Notes under the pieces: generated by a model
Told to the model about the DNA's origin: nothing
What the model saw: only the letters and a program-made list of their open reading frames with translations
Database searches by the model: none
Shown here: piece after piece, positions 57,167-64,000 of the stretch
How positions within the stretch are numbered: the stretch's first letter is position 1
Layout of the letters: every line of letters starts with the position of its first letter
NCBI RefSeq assembly: GCF_001650405.1
Contig: NZ_LWCU01000054.1
Coordinates: forward strand, 1 to 64,000
Source: Microbacterium sp. H83
GTDB taxonomy: Bacteria; Actinomycetota; Actinomycetes; Actinomycetales; Microbacteriaceae
DNA: 64,000 nucleotides
Reading direction: 5' to 3'
Position numbers and translations under genes: made by a program

Positions 57167-58240
57167 TCAGTTGTTGAAGCGGAACTCCACGACGTCGCCG
57201 TCCTGCATGACGTAGTCCTTGCCCTCGAGCCGCGCCTTGCCCTTGGCGCGCGCCTCGACGACGGATCCGGTCTCGACGAGGTCGTCGAACGACACGATCT
57301 CCGCCTTGATGAAGCCCTTCTCGAAGTCGGTGTGGATGACTCCGGCGGCCTGCGGTGCCTTCGATCCCTTGGGGATCGTCCAGGCGCGGGCCTCCTTGGG
57401 CCCTGCGGTCAGGTAGGTCTGCAGGCCGAGGGTGTCGAAGCCGATGCGAGCGAGCTGGTCGAGGCCGGACTCGTCCTGTCCGGTGGACGCGAGGAGCTCG
57501 GCGGCATCCTCGGGGTCGAGGTCGATGAGCTCGGATTCGATCTTCGCGTCGAGGAAGATCGCCTGCGCCGGCGCGACCAGCGCGGCGAGCTCGGCCTTGC
57601 GGGCGTCGTCCGTGAGCACGGTCTCGTCGACGTTGAAGACGAAGATGACGGGCTTCGAGGTGAGCAGACCGAGTTCGCGGATGGGCGCGAGGTCGATGCC
57701 CGCGACCGACAGCAGCACGCCGCGCTCGAGAGCATCCTTCGCGGCCTTCGCCGTCTCGAGCACGACCGGGTCGATCTTCTTCCCGCGCACTTCCTTCTCG
57801 TACCGGGTGATCGCTCGATCGACGGTCTCGAGGTCGGCGAGCATCAGCTCGGCGTTGATGGTCTCCATGTCGGATGCCGGGTTCACCGCGCCGTCGACGT
57901 GCACGACGTCATCGTCGGCGAAACCGCGGACGACCTGCGCGATCGCATCGGCCTCACGGATGTTCGCGAGGAACTTGTTGCCGAGGCCCTCGCCCTCGCT
58001 CGCGCCGCGCACGATGCCCGCGATATCGACGAACGACACGGCCGCGGGCAGTATGCGCTCGCTGCCGAAGATCTCCGCGAGCCTCTCCAGTCGAGGATCG
58101 GGCAGGTTGACCACGCCGACGTTCGGCTCGATCGTCGCGAACGGGTAGTTCGCCGCGAGCACGTCGTTCTTGGTCAGAGCGTTGAAGAGGGTGGACTTGC
58201 CGACGTTGGGCAGGCCGACGATGCCGATAGTGAGAGCCAC
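57167..58240 (-). CDS. ychF: Redox-regulated ATPase/GTPase YchF (Obg family)
   Basis: The 357-residue protein has G1 GLPNVGKST (about 9-17), DIAGIVRGASEGEGLGNKF, and the NVDE in FVFNVDE that replaces NKxD and gives YchF its ATP preference. The TGS domain follows at the C-terminus (RAWTIPKGSKAPQAAGVIHT). It binds ribosomes and is linked to translation and oxidative-stress control. GTG 58240 lies eight bases after TAGACT, so the mRNA is probably leaderless. Confidence 0.95.
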   Translation of the reverse strand: MALTIGIVGLPNVGKSTLFNALTKNDVLAANYPFATIEPNVGVVNLPDPRLERLAEIFGSERILPAAVSFVDIAGIVRGASEGEGLGNKFLANIREADAIAQVVRGFADDDVVHVDGAVNPASDMETINAELMLADLETVDRAITRYEKEVRGKKIDPVVLETAKAAKDALERGVLLSVAGIDLAPIRELGLLTSKPVIFVFNVDETVLTDDARKAELAALVAPAQAIFLDAKIESELIDLDPEDAAELLASTGQDESGLDQLARIGFDTLGLQTYLTAGPKEARAWTIPKGSKAPQAAGVIHTDFEKGFIKAEIVSFDDLVETGSVVEARAKGKARLEGKDYVMQDGDVVEFRFNN

Positions 58241-58248
58241 GGGGGTCG

Positions 58249-58254
58249 AGTCTA
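58249..58254 (-). promoter_or_regulatory. -10 hexamer of a leaderless transcript (ychF)
   Basis: TAGACT on the minus strand, an eight-base spacer, then GTG 58240. The spacer is two bases longer than in the other cases. Confidence 0.5.
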
Positions 58255-58299
58255 CCCGTCGCGGGTGTCTCGACCCTGCGGGACCGGCTCGAGACGGCG

Positions 58300-59040
58300 T
58301 CAGGCCCTGACGGTGCGGAACGCGCGGGTGACGTACGACAGGTCGATGGTCGAGTCGTCGTCGAGGCCGAGTTCGTCGAAGAGGAGGTCCATCTCCCCTC
58401 GGATGCGACGCTTCTCGTCGTCGGGAGCGGTGATGACGTAGCTCCGCGACGACGCCATGCGATGCAGCAGATCGCGGGTGATCGGCCGGGTCCACTCCCA
58501 GGTCCGCTCCTCCAGTGCACCGAACGGCGCCGCGACGACGGGCCCTCCTCCCGCGAGCATCACCTCGGCGTTGCTGCCGTGCATGATCGCGGTGAGTCTC
58601 CGCACCCAGTCCTCCCGATCGTCGCGGACGTTCCAGATCAGGCCGAGGGTGCCTCCGCTGCGCAGGACGCGTCCGATCTCCGCCGATCCCTGCTCCGGGT
58701 CGACCCAGTGCCATGCCTGGCCCAGAACGACCGCGTCGACGCTCGCATCCGGCAGCGGCAGCCTCTCGGCGCTGCCGACGAACGTCGGGACCCCGGGGAT
58801 CGCGTCGCGCAGGGTTCTCAGCATCGCGGGATCGGGATCGATCGCGACGATCTCGGCATCCGGTGCACCGGTCAGCACCCGCGTGAGCTTGCCCGTCCCG
58901 GCCCCGACGTCGGCGATGCGACGCGAGCCGGAGGGAAGGGACTCGAGCATCCAGGCCACCGCGTCGAACGGATAGTCGGGACGCCCCAGTTCGTAGTTGT
59001 GCGCCTCGGCGCCGAACGAGGTCGAGAGTGCCTCACTCAT
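58300..59040 (-). CDS. Class I SAM-dependent methyltransferase
   Basis: The 246-residue protein starts with SFGAEAHNYELGRPDYP, then motif I ADVGAGTGKL (about 43-52), the IDPDP acidic loop and the QAWHWVDP motif typical of the methyltransferase type 11 family. It is probably a small-molecule methyltransferase; the substrate is unknown. ATG 59040 is fixed by TAGGCT six bases upstream. Confidence 0.85.
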   Translation of the reverse strand: MSEALSTSFGAEAHNYELGRPDYPFDAVAWMLESLPSGSRRIADVGAGTGKLTRVLTGAPDAEIVAIDPDPAMLRTLRDAIPGVPTFVGSAERLPLPDASVDAVVLGQAWHWVDPEQGSAEIGRVLRSGGTLGLIWNVRDDREDWVRRLTAIMHGSNAEVMLAGGGPVVAAPFGALEERTWEWTRPITRDLLHRMASSRSYVITAPDDEKRRIRGEMDLLFDELGLDDDSTIDLSYVTRAFRTVRA

Positions 59041-59046
59041 GTCGCC

Positions 59047-59052
59047 AGCCTA
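59047..59052 (-). promoter_or_regulatory. -10 hexamer of a leaderless transcript (methyltransferase)
   Basis: TAGGCT on the minus strand, spacer GGCGAC, then ATG 59040. Confidence 0.55.
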
Positions 59053-59099
59053 CGGCGCGTCCTCCTGGGCGACCACGGATGCCGGGAGAGAGTGGGGTC

Positions 59100-59696
59100 G
59101 TGCCCCTGGACTTCACCGCTATCGACTTCGAGACGGCGAATTCCAGTCCCGCCTCCGCCTGCTCCGTCGGACTCGTCCGCGTCCGCGACGGCCGTGTCGT
59201 CGCCACGACCGGATGGCTCATCCGCCCGCCGGCCGGTCACGACGAGTTCCAGGAGTGGAACGTCCGGATCCACGGGATCCGCGCGCAGGACGTCCTCGGC
59301 GCCGCGTCGTGGGTCGAGCAGTTCGACCGCCTGTGCGATTTCGCCGGCGCGGACGTGCTCGTGGCGCACAACGCGGGCTTCGATCTGAACGTCCTCCGCA
59401 GAGCCGCCGAGGCCACCGGCGGCGACTGCCCCCCGTACCGCTCGCTGTGCAGCCTGCAGGTGGCGCGCAAGGTCTACGACCTCGAGTCCTACCGACTCCC
59501 CAAGGCCGCGGAGGCCGCCGGGTTCACCGGCTTCTCCCATCACGACGCCCTCGCGGATGCCCTGGCGTGTGCGCACATCGTCATGGACGCCTCCCGCCGG
59601 CTCGGCGCCCCTGACGTCTTCGCGCTCGCGGATGCACTCGGCCTGCGCGTGACCGAGCCCGCGGTGCGCAGACTGCCGGAGCCCGCCGTCGCCTGA
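59100..59696 (+). CDS. 3'-5' exonuclease, DnaQ-like (DEDDh)
   Basis: The 198-residue protein has ExoI IDFETA (Asp/Glu), ExoII VAHNAGFDLNVL (Asp) and ExoIII HHDALADALACA with His and Asp. This is the DEDDh catalytic set. It resembles the free-standing proofreading-type exonucleases rather than full DNA polymerase III epsilon. GTG 59100 (MPLDFTAIDFE) has a GGGAGAG ribosome-binding site. Confidence 0.88.
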   Translation: MPLDFTAIDFETANSSPASACSVGLVRVRDGRVVATTGWLIRPPAGHDEFQEWNVRIHGIRAQDVLGAASWVEQFDRLCDFAGADVLVAHNAGFDLNVLRRAAEATGGDCPPYRSLCSLQVARKVYDLESYRLPKAAEAAGFTGFSHHDALADALACAHIVMDASRRLGAPDVFALADALGLRVTEPAVRRLPEPAVA

Positions 59697-59731
59697 GTCG
59701 CTGCGGACGAACGTCCGAGGCCCCGCGCATC

Positions 59732-61084
59732 ATGGACCACATGGATGCTCTGACGATCGTGCTCGTGCTGATCGCCCTCGCCTGCGGAGGAGCGGTCGGC
59801 TGGTTCGTCCGCGCGGCGAGGAGCGCCGCTGAGCTCGCCCGTGCGGGCGCGGAGCTGGCTGCCGCACGCGACGACCGCGATCGTCAGTACGACCTCTACC
59901 GCGATGCCGTCGAGCACGCGCGTTCCGAGCAGCGCGCCGAGGCGCAGCGGGTCCAGCAGCAGAACGCTGTGCTCACCGCCCTCGCCCCGGTGCGCGAGAG
60001 CCTCCATCAGATGCAGCAGAAGGTCTCGGCGATCGAGCAGGAGCGCCACGCGCAGTTCGGCTCGCTGGCCGAGCAGCTCCGGCGCGCGCAGGAGTCCGAC
60101 GAGGCGCTGCGGGCGACGACCGAGTCGCTCGCGGGTGCCCTCCGCTCCACCGCGACCCGCGGGGTCTGGGGCGAGACGCAGCTGCGCCGCGTGGTGGAGG
60201 CCGCGGGACTGACCCGTCACGTCGACTTCGACCTGCAGGCGACGATCAGCTCCGACCGCGGGCAGGGACGCCCGGACATGGTCATCCGCCTCGCCGGAGG
60301 CGCGTCGATCGCTGTCGATGCGAAGGTCCCGCTCGATGCGTACCTCGAAGCGTCCGCGCTCCCGGCGGGCGACGCCCATGAGGCGCAGCGCCGCACGCAC
60401 ATGCAGAAGCACGTGAAGGCGGTCCGCGCACACGTCGACGCGCTCGCGAAGAAGGCGTACTGGGCGGGTCTCGAGGCGAGTCCCGAGTTCGTGATCTGCT
60501 TCCTGCCGACCGAATCGCTGCTGGCCGCCGCGATCGACGAGGATCCCGCTCTGCTGGACTACGCGTTCAGCCGACGCGTCGCGCTCGCGTCACCGGTGAA
60601 CCTGTGGGCCGTGCTGAAGACCGTGGCGTACACCTGGACGCAGCAGGAGGTCTCGACCGAGGCGCGGTCGCTGCTGGCCCTCGGGACACAGCTGTACGAC
60701 CGTCTCGGGGTGCTGGCCGGCCACGCCGACGATCTCCGTCGCGCGCTGGAACGGACGGTCGACAGCTACAACCGGTTCGCCGGATCGCTCGAGACACGGG
60801 TTCTCGTGACGGCTCGACAGTTCCCGGGGATCGACTCCACCGCACTCGACGCCCCGCCCGCCGCGATGGCGGTGCAGGCGCGGCGCTTCACCGCGCCCGA
60901 GCTCGTGACCGATGAGCGTGTGACCGTGACGGACGAGCACCTCTCCGTGGATGCCGTGGCGGACGGCGAAACGACGGAGGTCGAGGGGGTGCCGACGGTC
61001 GACGAGACGCTGCGGGCCGACGTCGGCGACGTCCGGGGCAGGCTCGCGGACGACGGGTCGTCCGAGCGGTTCAGGACGCGGTGA
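59732..61084 (+). CDS. rmuC: DNA recombination protein RmuC homologue
   Basis: The 450-residue protein has an N-terminal membrane helix (about 7-27), a coiled coil (about 30-125) and the RmuC nuclease-like domain, with RGVWGETQLRRVVEAAGL, PDMVIRLAGG, VDAKVPLDAYLEA and FVICFLPTESLLAAA. RmuC limits DNA inversion at short repeats in E. coli. The C-terminal ~80 residues are acidic and variable. ATG 59741, three codons in, is an alternative start. Confidence 0.9.
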   Translation: MDHMDALTIVLVLIALACGGAVGWFVRAARSAAELARAGAELAAARDDRDRQYDLYRDAVEHARSEQRAEAQRVQQQNAVLTALAPVRESLHQMQQKVSAIEQERHAQFGSLAEQLRRAQESDEALRATTESLAGALRSTATRGVWGETQLRRVVEAAGLTRHVDFDLQATISSDRGQGRPDMVIRLAGGASIAVDAKVPLDAYLEASALPAGDAHEAQRRTHMQKHVKAVRAHVDALAKKAYWAGLEASPEFVICFLPTESLLAAAIDEDPALLDYAFSRRVALASPVNLWAVLKTVAYTWTQQEVSTEARSLLALGTQLYDRLGVLAGHADDLRRALERTVDSYNRFAGSLETRVLVTARQFPGIDSTALDAPPAAMAVQARRFTAPELVTDERVTVTDEHLSVDAVADGETTEVEGVPTVDETLRADVGDVRGRLADDGSSERFRTR

Positions 61085-61087
61085 CGC

Positions 61088-61381
61088 TCATGCGACGCCC
61101 GGCACGCCACTGAGCAGCAGGATGACGAGACCGCTGGTCACGACGAACGCGCCGATCATCCACCATGCGCTGAGCTCGTGGCCTTCGTCTCGCCGCACGC
61201 GGAAGAGCACATCCGCCCGGCGCGCCGGATCGGTGGACACGACCGACGGAGCCGCGGGCGCTGCCGGAGACTGCGTCGCTGCCGCGACCTCCTCCGGACT
61301 GATGCGCAGGATGCGTCCGGTGCTGGTGGTGACGATCTTCGTCGGCGCGGCTTTCGAACTGCTCGTGTGCTGCGATGTCAT
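61088..61381 (-). CDS. Small single-pass membrane protein
   Basis: The 97-residue protein has a Ser/Thr/Pro/Ala-rich N-terminal 70 residues and one C-terminal transmembrane helix (about 73-92; SAWWMIGAFVVTSGLVILLL). A GAGGAGGG ribosome-binding site precedes ATG 61381. It is convergent with rmuC, three bases away. The 61382-61538 gap upstream carries the palindrome CACAATTGTG. No family was recognised. Confidence 0.6.
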   Translation of the reverse strand: MTSQHTSSSKAAPTKIVTTSTGRILRISPEEVAAATQSPAAPAAPSVVSTDPARRADVLFRVRRDEGHELSAWWMIGAFVVTSGLVILLLSGVPGVA

Positions 61382-61538
61382 CTGTCCGCCCTCCTCTGTC
61401 TGCGGTGCCTGGCGGCTCCATCGACGGCGACAAACCCAGACACAATTGTGCCACGCGGAGCAGGGAAAGCCGGTTCTGCGGCGATTCGTGCGGTACCGGG
61501 TCGGTAACGATGGACCCCTATCCCTCAGCCCTCGAGGG

Positions 61539-62525
61539 TCACAGCCACTTCGAGACGAGGTGCTCCGAGGCGATGCGACGGAGCGTGCCGGAGGCCCCGC
61601 GCAGCACCACGCTCTCGGTGTAGATGTAGCCGTGCTCGCGGCGGACACCCGCCACCAGCTGCCCGTCGGTGACGCCGGTCGCGACGAAGATCGTGTTGTC
61701 CCCGCGCACGAGATCGTCCGCCTCGTAGACCTTGTCCATGTCGAGGCCGGCGTCGATGCCGCGCTGGCGCTCGTCGTCGTCTCGCGGCCAGAGCCTGCCC
61801 TGGATGTGCCCGCCGAGCGCCTTGATGGCACAGGCCGTGACGATGCCCTCCGGGCTCCCGCCGATGCCCACGCACATGTCGGTGCGCGCCGCGTGACGAG
61901 CCGCGTTGATGCCGCCGGCCACGTCGCCGTCGCTCATGAGCCGAGTGCCCGCGCCGGCGTCTCGGATCTCCTGGATCAGCTTCTCGTGCCGGGGCCGGTT
62001 GAGCACGGAGACGACGATCTCGTCGACGGGCTTCTCCAGCGCTCCGGCGAGCTTGCGGATGTTCTCGCCGATCGGCAGGCGGATGTCGACGACGCCGACG
62101 CCCGCGGGTCCGGTGACGAGCTTGTCCATGTAGAAGACGCTCGACGCGTCGAGCATCGACCCGCGGTCCGAGACGGCGATGACGGAGAGCGCGTTCTGGC
62201 GACCTGCCGCCGTCAGCGAGGTGCCGTCGATCGGGTCGACGGCGATGTCGCACTGCGGTCCGGTGCCCGTGCCGACCTCTTCGCCGTTGAAGAGCATGGG
62301 GGCGTTGTCCTTCTCGCCCTCGCCGATCACCACTCGTCCCTGGAACGCCACCGTGCCGAGGAAGGCGCGCATGGCGTCGACGGCGGCCCCGTCGGCCGCC
62401 TCCTTGGCGCCGCGACCGATGAACGGCACCGCGCGGATCGCCGCAGCCTCGGTGGCGCGCACCAGCTCCATCGCGAGGTTGCGGTCGGGTCGAAGGGGGC
62501 TCAGGTCGGCTGTCAGACTCACCAT
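61539..62525 (-). CDS. glpX: Fructose-1,6-bisphosphatase class II
   Basis: The 328-residue enzyme dephosphorylates fructose-1,6-bisphosphate in gluconeogenesis. GlpX motifs are GEGEKDNAPML, DPIDGTSLTAAGR, GIGGSPEGIVTACAIKALGG and ADDLVRGDNTIFVATGVTDG. The usual actinobacterial class II form is about this length. ATG 62525 lies six bases after TAGGCT. It is divergent from fba, pairing two opposing steps around the same metabolite. Confidence 0.94.
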   Translation of the reverse strand: MVSLTADLSPLRPDRNLAMELVRATEAAAIRAVPFIGRGAKEAADGAAVDAMRAFLGTVAFQGRVVIGEGEKDNAPMLFNGEEVGTGTGPQCDIAVDPIDGTSLTAAGRQNALSVIAVSDRGSMLDASSVFYMDKLVTGPAGVGVVDIRLPIGENIRKLAGALEKPVDEIVVSVLNRPRHEKLIQEIRDAGAGTRLMSDGDVAGGINAARHAARTDMCVGIGGSPEGIVTACAIKALGGHIQGRLWPRDDDERQRGIDAGLDMDKVYEADDLVRGDNTIFVATGVTDGQLVAGVRREHGYIYTESVVLRGASGTLRRIASEHLVSKWL

Positions 62526-62531
62526 GCGGTC

Positions 62532-62537
62532 AGCCTA
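62532..62537 (-). promoter_or_regulatory. -10 hexamer of a leaderless transcript (glpX)
   Basis: TAGGCT on the minus strand, spacer GACCGC, then ATG 62525. Confidence 0.55.
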
Positions 62538-62707
62538 GCCACGCAGGCGCACCGAATCGCCGGTTTTCACGCCCTCAGGACCGAAGGATCCGCGATTCTT
62601 AACGTGAGCGCAGGACGCCATGGGCGCCCGGCGCCGACGCACGGCATCCGTCGACCCACCCCGATAGAGTGACAGCTGTCCCGGCTTCACCTATCGCAGG
62701 AGTTCTC

Positions 62708-63736
<1,029 letters not shown>

Positions 63737-63756
63737 CCGACCGCATCCAGGACGAT

Positions 63757-63779
63757 GCCCCCGACCGGCGGTCGGGGGC
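63757..63779 (+). terminator. Intrinsic terminator of fba
   Basis: GCCCCCGACC (63757-63766) pairs with GGTCGGGGGC (63770-63779) around a GGC loop, 20 bases after the fba stop, followed by TTCGTCGT. Confidence 0.75.
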
Positions 63780-63797
63780 TTCGTCGTATGCGGTGCG

Positions 63798-64000
63798 CTA
63801 GGAGCCGGTGGTCGACGTGAGGAAGGCGACGAAGGCCGGGTCGCCCATCATCGGGATCGCGATGCATATCGAGGTGACGACGAGGGTCGCGAACGCGCCG
63901 ACCACGGGGAGCCACCACGAGATCCGCCCGCTGCGGAGCCGCCGGATCGAGAGGAATGCCGTGAGCGCCCAGCCGACGGCGAGGACGACCGCGGCGATGG
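63798..64000 (-). CDS. Membrane protein, C-terminal part only
   Basis: The last 67 residues of a gene entering from the right edge are visible, ending FVAFLTSTTGS. Two hydrophobic segments separated by a basic RRLRSGR loop are seen. It resembles small Microbacteriaceae membrane proteins sometimes annotated DUF6264, but too little is present to be sure. Confidence 0.5.
   Translation of the reverse strand, partial: IAAVVLAVGWALTAFLSIRRLRSGRISWWLPVVGAFATLVVTSICIAIPMMGDPAFVAFLTSTTGS

Noticed and set aside
58267..58295. Inverted repeat GTCTCGA/TCGAGAC as terminator of the 58300 methyltransferase
   Set aside because: The stem is only seven bases with a 15-base loop, too weak to claim.

Overview
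The window is about 64 kb of high-GC chromosome from an actinobacterium, most probably a Microbacteriaceae member close to Microbacterium. This rests on the strong G/C third-position bias, the many GTG starts, the succinylase lysine/DAP genes (dapC, dapD, dapE) beside fdxA and gltA, a DUF3117 gene, an actinobacterial tatB-mrp-MgtE-like block and a tandem glycine riboswitch before gcvTHP. No rRNA, tRNA, CRISPR array, insertion sequence, prophage or plasmid function was seen. The genes are tightly packed and often overlap by 1, 4 or 8 bases; no gene-free stretch is long apart from the 313-base riboswitch leader.

0-5.4 kb: a stress-protein gene diverges from a run encoding a PRC/MgtE_N/CBS protein, a DUF1003 membrane protein, Mrp ATPase and a small membrane protein, convergent with tatB; an O-methyltransferase and a DUF3117 gene follow. 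5.5-14 kb: a PIG-V-like mannosyltransferase with dapE, divergent dapD, a DEAD-box helicase, gltA, then dapC-fdxA and a membrane protein. 14-22.4 kb: azlCD with a divergent XRE-cupin regulator, glutaminase A with an MFS exporter, a secreted transglycosylase-like protein, typA, and a CPBP membrane protein. 22.4-38.7 kb: two complete family-5 (peptide/nickel/oligosaccharide-type) ABC importers on the minus strand flank the glycine-cleavage operon gcvT-gcvH-gcvP. 38.8-44.4 kb: nrtR-nadA-nadB-nadC-nifS-like, the de novo NAD operon with its regulator and a cysteine desulfurase. 44.5-50 kb: a GT2 glycosyltransferase, an SDR, an ABC exporter and a DHA2-type MFS exporter. 50-57 kb: many small, poorly characterised genes (a 47-residue Cys peptide, an AhpD-like protein, an acyltransferase, a DUF6328 protein, Dps, GNAT, a Cys-free HesB-like protein, a LysR HTH with a basic tail, ABC-F, and an alpha/beta hydrolase without its Ser). 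57-64 kb: ychF, a methyltransferase, a DEDDh exonuclease, rmuC, divergent glpX and fba, and a partial membrane protein.

The gene content is mostly core metabolism: lysine/cell-wall precursor synthesis, NAD synthesis, glycine catabolism, gluconeogenesis and nutrient uptake. I found no clear new multi-gene system. The most notable non-gene structure is a repeated promoter/start module: fourteen genes have a TANNNT hexamer exactly 6 bases before the start codon, and ychF has one 8 bases before it. This points to leaderless transcription and fixes several start codons. Other leads are palindromes over the gltA promoter and over the promoter of the second importer, and the cluster of small orphan genes at 50-54.4 kb.
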